Origin: Alphaproteobacteria bacterium
GTDB taxonomy: Bacteria > Pseudomonadota > Alphaproteobacteria > Caulobacterales > Caulobacteraceae
DNA length: 35,029 bases
Reading direction: 5' to 3'
Assembly: GCA_018820275.1 (NCBI GenBank)
Contig: JAHJOO010000059.1
Location: forward strand, 1-35,029
The notes under the pieces were generated by a model. The model was given only the letters and a program-made list of their open reading frames with translations. It was not told the DNA's origin and ran no database searches. Of this stretch, positions 25,689 through 35,029 are shown piece by piece. Made by a program: the position numbers and the translations under genes. Each line of letters starts with the position of its first letter. The stretch's first letter is position 1.

Positions 25689-26984
25689 TCAGATCCCTGG
25701 GTCGGCCTCCGCCTCGGCGTCCTCGCCCTGCACGATCCGCGTCACCGCCAGATCGGCCGTGACGTTGCCCAGGGTGCGGAAGATATCGGGGATCACCTCC
25801 ACCGCCAGCAGGATCGGCAGCAGCTCCAGCGGCACCCCCATGGCGATGCAGATCGGCGCGATCGAGACGAAGAAGCTGACCTGTCCGGGCAGGCCGACCG
25901 AGCCGATCGACACCAGAATGGCCGTCAGACCCGCCGCCACCATGGCGGCCGGCGTCACCTCGACGCCGAACACATGCGCGCACCAGATCACCACGCCCAG
26001 ATTGGCCACCGGGCTGGTTATGCGGAACACCGCCACCGCCAGCGGCAGCACCAGACCCGCCGTCGCCCGCGACACGGCCAGCGCGTCCACCGCCCGCTCC
26101 ACCATGACCGGCAGGCTGGCCAGCGACGACTGGGTCGAGAACGCCACCACCTGGGCCGGGGCCGCGGCGCGGGCGAACCGCGCCAGGCTGACCCGGCCGA
26201 AGATCATCACCAGCGGATAGCACAGGGCGATCAGCCCGATCTGCACCAGCGACAGCACCGAGACGTACTGCAGCAGCACCCCCGCCGCGCCGATGCCGGC
26301 GGTCAGCCCCACGCCCATGGCGAGAGCGAACACCCCGACCGGCGCGACCGTCAGCACCCAGCGGACGATCACGATCATGGTCTCGCCGACGGCCTCGAAG
26401 AAGGCCACCAGCGGCAGCCTCAGCCGGTCCGGCAGGCGCGTCGCGGCGAAACCGAAGAAGACGGCGAACACCACCAGGCCCAGGATGGCGTCCTCGGCCG
26501 CAGCCCGGATCGGGTTGGCCGGCGCCAGGGTCTTGAAGAACTCGCTGAACGGCGCGCCCGGCCCCAGGCCTTCCGGCGGCGCCGGCGCCCCGGCCCGCAC
26601 CGCGGCGGCGCCCGCCTCGTCCACCGGCCAGATCGCCAGCAGGCCGAAATTGGCGGCATAGGCATAGAGCACCGCGAAGACGATCAGGAGGGCGAACCAC
26701 AGGATGGCCTTGGCCGCCAGCCGCCCGGTCCGCGCCGCGTCGGCGATCGAGGCGATGCCCGTCACCAGCAGGCTGAACACCAGCGGCACGATGGTCATCT
26801 TCAGGGCGTTCAGCCACAGGGCGCCCAGCGCCGAGATCATCTCCGCCGTGCCGGATCCGCCGGGCAGGCCCCACTCGCTGGCCGCCGCCCCCGCCGCCAG
26901 CCCCCCGACCAGCGCCAGCAGAACCCACAGGCTCAGGGACGAGAAGAAGCTGCGCGACGACGACGGGGAGGCGGGAGGGGTCAT
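25689..26984 (-). CDS. Dicarboxylate/amino acid:cation symporter (DAACS family)
   Basis: The 431-residue inner-membrane transporter takes up dicarboxylates or acidic amino acids with Na+ or H+. It shows the family fold with eight helices and two re-entrant loops: LNALKMTIVPLVFSLLVTGI near residue 58, the HP1-type serine loop VAFSTQSSLASLPVM, the TM7 substitute RITSPVANLGVV for the NMxGT site, and HP2/TM8 region SIGSVGLPGQVSFF and EVIPDIFRTLGNVTADLAVTRI. The usual Asn-Met-Asp-Gly-Thr motif is altered here, so substrate or ion preference may differ from DctA/GltP. It diverges from the second MscS gene. Confidence 0.9.
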   Translation of the reverse strand: MTPPASPSSSRSFFSSLSLWVLLALVGGLAAGAAASEWGLPGGSGTAEMISALGALWLNALKMTIVPLVFSLLVTGIASIADAARTGRLAAKAILWFALLIVFAVLYAYAANFGLLAIWPVDEAGAAAVRAGAPAPPEGLGPGAPFSEFFKTLAPANPIRAAAEDAILGLVVFAVFFGFAATRLPDRLRLPLVAFFEAVGETMIVIVRWVLTVAPVGVFALAMGVGLTAGIGAAGVLLQYVSVLSLVQIGLIALCYPLVMIFGRVSLARFARAAAPAQVVAFSTQSSLASLPVMVERAVDALAVSRATAGLVLPLAVAVFRITSPVANLGVVIWCAHVFGVEVTPAAMVAAGLTAILVSIGSVGLPGQVSFFVSIAPICIAMGVPLELLPILLAVEVIPDIFRTLGNVTADLAVTRIVQGEDAEAEADPGI

Positions 26985-27062
26985 CCCGGCAAGCTAGGCG
27001 CCCTTTCGCGACTGCGAAAGCCCATTTCGGAACCTTGGCCGTGCGGCTCGCTTATCCCCGGC

Positions 27063-28103
27063 ATGACCCTCGCCCTGATCCCCGACGTCGACGCCCTCGA
27101 GAAGGCGCGCGTGCTCTCCGTCGGCGGCGTCTCGATCACCGCCGGGGGCCTCGCCTCGGGCGCCCTCTTGCTGGGCCTCGCCGTGGTCGCCAGCTGGGCC
27201 GTCACCCGCGCCCTGCGCCGCGTCCGGGCGCGCGGCTCGCCCCGCTCGGCCCAGGCGCTCTATGTGCTCGAGAAGCTGGCCGGCTACGGCATCCTCGTCG
27301 CCGGCGCGACCATGGCCCTGTCGACGGCCGGGCTGAACCTGTCCTCCCTGGCCGTCTTCGCGGGTGCCGTGGGCATCGGCGTCGGCCTCGGCCTCCAGGG
27401 GGTGGTCAAGGAGTTCGTCTCGGGCATCTTCCTGATCTTCGACCGCATGCTGTCGGTCGGCGACTATGTGGAGCTGGAGGACGGCCGGGTCCGCGGCGCG
27501 GTCATGGAGATCGGCCCGCGCGCCACCCGCGTGCGCACCAACGACAACGTCAACGTCCTGATCCCCAACAGCCATCTGATCGAGGGGCCGGTCACCAACT
27601 GGACGCTCAAGGGCGACACCCGGCGCATCCACATCCCCTTCTCGGTGGCCTACGGGGCCGACCGGGTCCAGGTCCGCGACGCCGTCCTGGCCGCCGCCCG
27701 CGCCAGCCCCTTCACCCTGCCCGAGACCGAGGCCCGCAAGAGCCAGGTCTGGCTGACCACCTTCGGCGAGAGCAGCCTGGACTTCGAGCTTCTGGTCTGG
27801 CCGACGCCCGAGGCGGTCAAGCGCCCTGCCGCCATGCACGCCGCCTACACCTGGCTGATCGCCGACGCCCTGGACGAGGCGGGCATCGAGGTGCCCTTCC
27901 CCCAGACCGACCTGCGCCTCCGCTCGGTCTTCGGCCGCGAGGGCGACGACGCCCTGCGCGCGCTCGGCCTGGATCCCGCCGCCGTCCGCCCCCCGCGCGC
28001 CGCGCCGTCCCCCCCGGCCGAAACCGTCAACGACGCCGCCGCCGAACTCCTCGCCCCGCCGCCCGGGCCGGAGTCGGAGGGTGAGGGAGCAGACAGGGCT
28101 TAG
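27063..28103 (+). CDS. Mechanosensitive ion channel, MscS family (second)
   Basis: The 346-residue protein has a periplasmic N-terminal stretch, membrane helices near residues 27-47, 68-88 and 92-115 (the pore helix with AVFAGAVGIGVGLGLQGVV), and the MscS beta domain (FDRMLSVGDYVELEDGRVRG, IPNSHLIEGPVTNWT), then the alpha/beta cage (IHIPFSVAYGADR). The last 50 residues are Pro/Ala-rich and poorly conserved. ATG 27063 is chosen; the frame is open far upstream as antisense shadow of the symporter. The stop codon is formed by the first GGGCTTAGG unit of the downstream repeat. Confidence 0.9.
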   Translation: MTLALIPDVDALEKARVLSVGGVSITAGGLASGALLLGLAVVASWAVTRALRRVRARGSPRSAQALYVLEKLAGYGILVAGATMALSTAGLNLSSLAVFAGAVGIGVGLGLQGVVKEFVSGIFLIFDRMLSVGDYVELEDGRVRGAVMEIGPRATRVRTNDNVNVLIPNSHLIEGPVTNWTLKGDTRRIHIPFSVAYGADRVQVRDAVLAAARASPFTLPETEARKSQVWLTTFGESSLDFELLVWPTPEAVKRPAAMHAAYTWLIADALDEAGIEVPFPQTDLRLRSVFGREGDDALRALGLDPAAVRPPRAAPSPPAETVNDAAAELLAPPPGPESEGEGADRA

Positions 28104-28147
28104 GTCGTAGGGCTTAGGGCTTAGGGCTTAGGGCTTAGGGCTTAGGG
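28096..28147 (+). repeat. GGGCTTA heptamer array, forward arm
   Basis: One GGGCTTAGG unit at 28096-28104 includes the mscS stop. After a five-base break, GGGCTTA is repeated five times without error from 28110, ending in GGG at 28147. GGG recurs every seven bases, which is compatible with a G-quadruplex on this strand. The arm faces the inverted array at 28212-28253. Confidence 0.9.
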
Positions 28148-28211
28148 AGGAAGACTCCCTGCGGCGCGGTCGGCCCTTGGCAAGGAGGCGTTCGGCACCC
28201 GTTCAGACACC

Positions 28212-28253
28212 TAAGCCCTAAGCCCTAAGCCCTAAGCCCTAAGCCCTAAGCCC
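28212..28253 (-). repeat. GGGCTTA heptamer array, inverted arm
   Basis: TAAGCCC is repeated six times exactly on the plus strand, that is (GGGCTTA)6 on the minus strand. With the forward arm it can pair as a stem of about 38 bp around a 64-nt unrelated centre (28148-28211), between two convergent genes. It could serve as a bidirectional terminator. The whole 28104-28261 gap holds only these arms and the centre. Confidence 0.9.
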
Positions 28254-28261
28254 TAGCCGCC

Positions 28262-29014
28262 CTACCGACAGAACGCCCGCCCGCCCGGCTCCAGATGCAG
28301 ATGGTCCTGGTGCGGCGCGTCATAGTCGGGGCTCAGCACCGTGCCGAACACCCGGCAGCCCTCGTCGCGGATGCGCTTCAGGAAGCGCGCCTCGTCGTCG
28401 CCGGCGTACCAGTCGTCCTTGACCATGATCCGCCGCCCGTCGCGCAGCACCACCCCGGCGAAGTCCACCGCCGCCGCGCGCGAATGGGCGCTGGGCCGCG
28501 CGCCCGGCCGGTTCGAGACAGAGCGGCAGGAATAGGTCCCCATGTGCACGATCTCGACCACGTCCTGGCCGAAGATCTCGCGCGCCGCCGGCTCCACCGA
28601 CTGACGCCGCCACACCGAGAACGCCAGCGCGGTCTGGCACGTCATCACCGGTGCCGCGGGCCGCAGCCGCGCCACCGTGCCCCGGTCGACGTCCAGCGTC
28701 CCCGCCCCCGTCAGCCCGCAGGTCTCGGTCATCACCTTGTCCGGCACCGGCGTGAAGGTGACCCGCGCCGCCTCCAGCTCCGCCTGGCACAGCCCCAGGT
28801 GCGCCGCCGCCTCGTCCACCCGCGACCGCGTCCCCCCGTCCAGCCGCGCATCGACGAGCCCCGAGGTCGCGAAACTCTCCACCCGCACCCCCGTCGGCGA
28901 CGTGACCCGCGGCGCCGCGGGCCGATCGCTCCACCCCGGCGGCGGCGGATTGGGCCCGCCGAAACACGCGGCCGTCAGCAGCAGGGTGGCGAGAACGGGC
29001 AGGGTCCGGCGCAT
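28262..29014 (-). CDS. Extensin-like C-terminal domain lipoprotein (M15-like fold)
   Basis: The 250-residue product has a lipoprotein signal peptide ([13 protein letters not shown], modified Cys near residue 17). A Pro-rich linker follows, then the extensin-C domain: [94 protein letters not shown], and [18 protein letters not shown]. The His/Asp residues in [11 protein letters not shown] and DHLHLE are those of the LAS/M15 metallopeptidase fold, so a peptidoglycan carboxypeptidase-like activity is plausible though unproven for this family. The start lacks an obvious ribosome site; an in-frame ATG 60 bp upstream (about 29074), with GGAACGGGG before it, is possible. Confidence 0.85.
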   Translation of the reverse strand: MRRTLPVLATLLLTAACFGGPNPPPPGWSDRPAAPRVTSPTGVRVESFATSGLVDARLDGGTRSRVDEAAAHLGLCQAELEAARVTFTPVPDKVMTETCGLTGAGTLDVDRGTVARLRPAAPVMTCQTALAFSVWRRQSVEPAAREIFGQDVVEIVHMGTYSCRSVSNRPGARPSAHSRAAAVDFAGVVLRDGRRIMVKDDWYAGDDEARFLKRIRDEGCRVFGTVLSPDYDAPHQDHLHLEPGGRAFCR

Positions 29015-29134
29015 GGCGGGGAAGGTAGCGGGATTCGCGGCCGTCCCGACCCTCCCGCCACCGGCTGTCAGCATCCCCGTTCCGCCCCGCGCGGTCTCTG
29101 GCGTCTCCTCCCCGCCGGACCTATCTTCCCGTTC

Positions 29135-31474
<2,340 letters not shown>

Positions 31475-31615
31475 AGGGGAGGACCAAATCGGCGGCGGGG
31501 ATCCGCAAGGTTTGAGAGCCCGCTTGATGGCTCGTCGTTCCCCGTTGTCCCACGCGATATCCTAACTGGTTGAAAAACTCGCCGATTTGCACCTCTTGAT
31601 TGAGGCTGCCGACTC

Positions 31616-33733
31616 GTGCCTGCCTACACGGTCAAAGCGACAGGGTCGGATGAAGTGAACGGACTATCGGGCAATTTGGGCATTGAGGCCCTCCTAGACC
31701 TAACCGGTGCTGATCGCGAAGCGAAGGCGTACGCGTTTCTGTATGCAGCGTTCCGAAACACCGAAATCAGCGACAATCCTGTCCGGGATTCCATCGATTG
31801 CCTCGTGCCGTTTATGGCTCCGTACCTCAATCAGATACCCGGCCAACCCATCAAAGTTGACGGCGTTTGCCAGTATATGAAATCGGCGTTCGGCTTCGAT
31901 TTTCCGCTGTACGCCATGCAACAGCTAATAAATGACCTGCCGAAGCATGGTTTAGCTGAATACAATCGTATCTCAAAAAGTCACATTGCTAAGGCTGTGC
32001 CAGATGACTTTGGCATCGCTAAGGCTGAGATCGAAACAAACTTTGACCACATATCCGAGAGACTTGCGGAATACGCAAGACGGCTCCAATTCCATACTGA
32101 CCCACCTTCTGGTACGTGGGGTGACGCACTTATAAATTTCCTCAAAGGAACGGCCGATCCGTCAGGCCGTGCTGCAGTAAAGATCCGCGGCTCGGTTTTG
32201 GATGCACGTAAGTCCGAATCAGCAGTAGTCGGCGGATTCATAAAAGGCCTATACGCAACCGATAGCGCAGCCTTTGACAAACTACTTCATGTATTTCTTG
32301 GTGTGCTCGTCGAGGAATTCATTTCGACCGTTTCGGAGATCGGCGACCCAAGCAAGAAGGTTGATGTCAAGGTTTTTTACGACACGGCTGTTCTTCTCAG
32401 ACTTTTAGGCACGTCTGGCAAAATGTTGAGGTCGGCTACTGAAGAGCTGACAAGATATCTGCAAGATTTGGGATGCGATATTTACTACTTTGCTGGGAAT
32501 GAATCCGAAGTCGCCAACATCTTCAACACTATTGTTCACATAAAAGATAGCGGCGGCGAGCTCGAAGGGGAGACAGCTGAGGCGATTAGTATTGGCGAAG
32601 TAAATATTTCTGAAATACGAATGCTGCAGAACTCTTTTACAGAGCGGCTAGCGGCATTGAACGTGTTTCCAGCAGATGGACTGGAGGTAAGCGCCGTCGA
32701 CAACGCCCGCCACCAGATAAGTGAATCAGGATTTTCTGCCTACTTGCTCGAGCAGGCAAACGCGTCGGGCAGGGCCTATGGGGCTCAGAACCGTGAACAT
32801 GATGCTCAGTATCTTGGCTCGGTCATGAGGATGCGCTCTGGCATCAAAACGCGGGATTTTTCCAACTGCCGATACGTTTTCATCACATCAAACAAGTTTC
32901 TTGCTTCGATCTCTCGCCGATACCTTATCAAAGATAAGATGTTGCTACCTCAACATTTTCCCCCAATGCTCAGCGTGGGGCAAATGGCTACCATTGCGTG
33001 GCTTATGAAGGATCACAAGCTCGTGCCCGAAAAGGCAGGACGCGAGCTCTTGTCAAATTGCTTCGCGGCCGTGCGGCCCGACGCTGAATGGTTCAAGCAC
33101 TTCCGAGAAGGCATGGAGAAAGCGACTGGGTCTATTGAAGCGTATGGACGTGACGCGACAAATACCCTGACCCTTCAGGCCGCGCGACGTATGGCGCAGG
33201 AAGAGAGTCTCGGCAGCGCGACCTTGGTTCGCGAGCTCAACATGGCAGAGATCCTCAGCCGAGCTGAGGGCGAGCGGGACAAGATCGTCGCGCAGCAGCA
33301 GGCAGAACTCGAAGCACTGTCGATGGCCAACGAACGCGATAAGGAAGGCCTTTTGCAGGAGGCGAACGCCGCACGAGCCCAAGAACTGGCAGACACACGC
33401 ATTAGGCATCAGGAGGCTTTGGAAGCCACGCGAATTCAGGCCGAAGCTGCAACCGCAGAAATGGTTAGGGCAGCGCACCATGAATCCGCGCTAAAAAGCG
33501 CAAAGGCTATTGTCGGCGTTATTCGTGGGCTGATGCTGATTGCGTTCTTCGGCATGACTGCATGGACCATATACATGCGTGTTCTGGGGGATGTGTCGAT
33601 CGCGTTCTGGATCGCGTCGGCAGTGTTGGGGGCAGTGACTGTTGTTACCTTTGCGAATTTTCTGAAGATCCCGGTGGTTACGAACTGGATCCCCAACTTA
33701 GAACAATGGCTGGCAGAACGGTTTCTGCCTTAG
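31616..33733 (+). CDS. Putative membrane-anchored PIN-like nuclease, low-GC accessory gene
   Basis: The 705-residue product is not a known family member that I recognise. Residues 1-240 are helical and unassigned. Residues 250-440 look like a PIN domain: strand one with KVFYDTAVLLRLL (acidic D256), NESEVANIF (E296/E298), HDAQYL (D396) and YVFITSNKFLA (N426 where PIN domains usually have Asp). Residues about 540-625 are a Glu/Ala/Arg coiled coil, and two membrane helices follow (about 633-653 and 660-682). Such an order suggests an RNase tethered to the membrane. GC is near 50 percent, rare codons are common, and flanking genes are GC-rich, so it was acquired. The start is GTG at 31616 with GAGG about 10 bases upstream. 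Confidence 0.75.
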   Translation: MPAYTVKATGSDEVNGLSGNLGIEALLDLTGADREAKAYAFLYAAFRNTEISDNPVRDSIDCLVPFMAPYLNQIPGQPIKVDGVCQYMKSAFGFDFPLYAMQQLINDLPKHGLAEYNRISKSHIAKAVPDDFGIAKAEIETNFDHISERLAEYARRLQFHTDPPSGTWGDALINFLKGTADPSGRAAVKIRGSVLDARKSESAVVGGFIKGLYATDSAAFDKLLHVFLGVLVEEFISTVSEIGDPSKKVDVKVFYDTAVLLRLLGTSGKMLRSATEELTRYLQDLGCDIYYFAGNESEVANIFNTIVHIKDSGGELEGETAEAISIGEVNISEIRMLQNSFTERLAALNVFPADGLEVSAVDNARHQISESGFSAYLLEQANASGRAYGAQNREHDAQYLGSVMRMRSGIKTRDFSNCRYVFITSNKFLASISRRYLIKDKMLLPQHFPPMLSVGQMATIAWLMKDHKLVPEKAGRELLSNCFAAVRPDAEWFKHFREGMEKATGSIEAYGRDATNTLTLQAARRMAQEESLGSATLVRELNMAEILSRAEGERDKIVAQQQAELEALSMANERDKEGLLQEANAARAQELADTRIRHQEALEATRIQAEAATAEMVRAAHHESALKSAKAIVGVIRGLMLIAFFGMTAWTIYMRVLGDVSIAFWIASAVLGAVTVVTFANFLKIPVVTNWIPNLEQWLAERFLP

Positions 33734-34123
33734 GCTAGCCTTCCCACCCGCAGGGTGTTTGGATGGGGCAGGACGATGCTCTTTGATGCGCGGCGCAGCA
33801 GCCAACCTGTCGCGCACACCGGCGGCTGACCCATCGCCTCTGCTCCGCTGCGGCACCGCCCGGTTCCGGGTCTGACCCGGCTGCGCCGGGTCCGCCCGGA
33901 ATGACGAAAGGGAGGGGAGATGCGGCGGCCTCGCCGCGCCCCTTGTGACGGCCCCGCCCCGTTTCCCCTTTCGCGTCAACGCCCCTCCCCTTTCTCGCGC
34001 CTTTTCGCCGACGTCGGTTCCCCGGTGCCGCAGCCTGTGCCCGTCCCGTCGCTCGGGGAGGTGGGCCCGGCCGGCGTTCCGAGGCGGCGGGGCGCGGCAG
34101 ACGCGGACGGCATGGGAGATGAG
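33734..34123. other. Non-coding gap between the PIN-like gene and the terminase-like pair
   Basis: No convincing gene lies here; an open frame from 33920 into the next gene has low-complexity Pro/Arg composition and no conserved look. The gap has returned to high GC. It contains alternating hairpins: CCGGGT/ACCCGG (33866-33880) and GACCCGGC/GCCGGGTC (33874-33892), mutually exclusive, and a pyrimidine-rich stretch with CCCCTTTCGCG-type repeats at about 33960-34005. It may hold the promoter of the next two genes. Confidence 0.5.
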
Positions 34124-34309
34124 ATGAAGACCGGACCCGACCTGTACGACCGGCTGGAGGCGCGGTTGAAGCTGATCACGCGGATCGCGGAGAGCGGTCG
34201 GGAGGCGGCGAAGCTGCCCTGGGACTCGGCGCGGGGGCGGCGGGCGCGGGCGACGGTGGACATGATGCTGGCGCAGCTGAAGGCCCTGCCGCCGGTGACG
34301 CCCGGATGA
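34124..34309 (+). CDS. Small hypothetical protein upstream of terminase-like gene
   Basis: The 61-residue product (MKTGPDLYDRLEARLKLITR at its start) is mostly helical and basic, ends TVDMMLAQLKALPPVTPG, and has no signal or membrane segment. ATG 34124 has GGGAG about 6 bases upstream; an in-frame ATG at 34112 is possible. It overlaps the next gene by ATGA, so the two are co-translated. No family is recognised. Confidence 0.65.
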   Translation: MKTGPDLYDRLEARLKLITRIAESGREAAKLPWDSARGRRARATVDMMLAQLKALPPVTPG

Positions 34310-34887
34310 GCCGCGACTTGCCGTGTTTTGGGGAGCCGCCCACGGGTCGGGCGCAGAAGGTGCGCGGCGACGACGTCTGGCGGCAGGTGCGGCGGGCGTG
34401 GGAGGGCGGCGAGACGGCGCAGTCGTGCGCGCGGCGGTTCGATGTCGGGCTGGACAATCTGTGGCGACGGCGGGCCAAGGAGAACTGGAGCCGGGACCGG
34501 CCGGAGGATCCGGCACCCGAGCCGACGGTCGGCTGGGACCGGCATGCGGAAGGTCTGCTGGAGGCGTTCGAGGCGCGGCTGGCGGAGGTGCGGGAGCTGG
34601 CCGGGCATCTGGCCGACACCTTGGCCGGGCGGGAGATCGAGGACGTCAGCGTGTGGCACCTGGGCTTTCTGTTCCACCAGCGGGCCGAGCGGCTGGGGCC
34701 GGAGACGGCGGCGGCCGACCGGGAAAAGGTGCGGGCCCGGGGCGACGACTGGGCCGACGACGTGTGGGACGCGGACGGGCGGCTGAAACCTCTGGCGGCG
34801 ATCGACCGGGCGCTGATGCGGCGGTGGCGCGAGGACTGGCGCGCGGAACAGGGCCTGCCGGAGGGGGTGGCGGCGTGGGCGCCGTGA
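34306..34887 (+). CDS. HTH protein resembling a phage/gene-transfer-agent small terminase
   Basis: The 193-residue protein has an N-terminal helix-turn-helix-like region (about 22-62: DDVWRQVRRAWEGGETAQSC, ARRFDVGLDNLWRRRAKENW), as in small terminase subunits that bind DNA and end in a Trp-rich basic helix. A long helix likely to oligomerise follows (about 80-125: LLEAFEARLAEVRELAGHLA), then an acidic/Trp-rich C-terminal part (WADDVWDADGRL). The order HTH, coiled helix, C-terminal tail fits TerS of gene transfer agents in Caulobacterales and Rhodobacterales, whose large terminase should lie next, beyond the window. This is inference from architecture only; a housekeeping DNA-binding protein cannot be excluded. 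Confidence 0.55.
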   Translation: MSRDLPCFGEPPTGRAQKVRGDDVWRQVRRAWEGGETAQSCARRFDVGLDNLWRRRAKENWSRDRPEDPAPEPTVGWDRHAEGLLEAFEARLAEVRELAGHLADTLAGREIEDVSVWHLGFLFHQRAERLGPETAAADREKVRARGDDWADDVWDADGRLKPLAAIDRALMRRWREDWRAEQGLPEGVAAWAP

Positions 34888-34902
34888 GGGGGCGGAGGGC
34901 GA

Positions 34903-35029
34903 GGGCTTAGGGCTTGGGGCTTAGGGCTTGGGGCTTGGGGCTTAGGGCTTAGGGCTTAGGGCTTAGGGCTTAGGGCTTAGGGCTTAGGGCTTAGGGCTTA
35001 GGGCTTAGGGCTTAGGGCTTAGGGCTTAG
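34903..35029 (+). repeat. GGGCTTA heptamer array running off the window end
   Basis: At least 18 tandem heptamers start 16 bp after the stop of the terminase-like gene. Units 2, 4 and 5 read GGGCTTG; the others, and all of the last 13, are exact GGGCTTA. Variants are confined to the gene-proximal edge, as if the array grows from its distal side. Total length is unknown because the window ends inside it. Confidence 0.95.

Noticed and set aside
31475..33800. Integrative element with attachment sites around the low-GC gene
   Set aside because: No tRNA, integrase or convincing direct repeats flank the gene; only composition supports transfer.
33920..34123. N-terminal extension of the small protein gene at 34124
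   Set aside because: The extra 68 residues are Pro/Arg low complexity, and a proper ribosome binding site stands before 34124.
34903..35029. CRISPR array
   Set aside because: The repeats are seven bases with no spacers and no cas genes nearby; this is a simple tandem repeat.
34903..35029. Eukaryotic telomere contamination
   Set aside because: The heptamer GGGCTTA is not the plant TTTAGGG or vertebrate TTAGGG repeat, it joins bacterial coding sequence, and the same unit occurs internally at 28.1 kb.

Overview
The window is GC-rich chromosomal DNA from an alphaproteobacterium, most likely a Caulobacterales member of the Brevundimonas/Caulobacter type. This rests on the strong G/C preference at third codon positions, the gene order of the division and cell-wall cluster, alphaproteobacterial protein flavour throughout, and a panD promoter that fits the Caulobacter housekeeping pattern (TTGACGS, 10-14 nt, GCTANAWC). 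The species is an inference; no rRNA is present to test it.

Layout. (1) 1-3750: the C-terminal end of SMC (+), then on the minus strand a WecG/TagA/CpsF glycosyltransferase and an MscS channel, and on the plus strand a small secreted protein. (2) 3752-15201, minus strand: the dcw cluster mraZ-rsmH-ftsL-ftsI-murE-murF-mraY-murD-ftsW-murG, packed with ATGA/GTGA stop-start overlaps. It makes and flips the peptidoglycan precursor and supplies the septal synthase (FtsW-FtsI-FtsL). MurC and MurB are not here: the cluster stops at murG. Four TGGG boxes at exact 10-bp spacing lie upstream of mraZ. A palindromic repeat element is inserted in frame inside murD, and a relative of it lies between murD and mraY. 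(3) 15202-17358, minus strand: RNase P RNA followed by a triplicated terminator-like hairpin, an unlisted 35-residue single-pass membrane protein, an AmpD/AmiD-type amidase and a small membrane protein. (4) 17453-21421: sppA and panD diverge from recognisable promoters; ogt and an Ada-like regulator form a DNA-alkylation response pair, but the Ada-AlkA fusion has lost most of its glycosylase domain. (5) 21466-25682: two regulator plus membrane-protein pairs (PadR/HAAS and XRE/four-helix membrane protein), each with a dyad operator upstream, flanking a large unrecognised lipoprotein. (6) 25689-31474: a dicarboxylate/amino-acid symporter, a second MscS channel, an extensin-like lipoprotein and uvrB.

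(7) 31475-35029 is the most accessory part. A 705-codon gene of clearly lower GC encodes a probable PIN-like nuclease domain, a coiled coil and two C-terminal membrane helices. It is the best candidate for an undescribed, possibly defensive, protein. After it comes a two-gene unit whose second product resembles a phage or gene-transfer-agent small terminase. The window ends inside a (GGGCTTA)n heptamer array of at least 18 units. The same heptamer occurs as two facing arrays between the convergent genes at 28.1-28.25 kb. It resembles telomere sequence and could fold as G-quadruplex on one strand.

No tRNA, rRNA other than rnpB-type ncRNA, CRISPR array, insertion sequence or origin was found.
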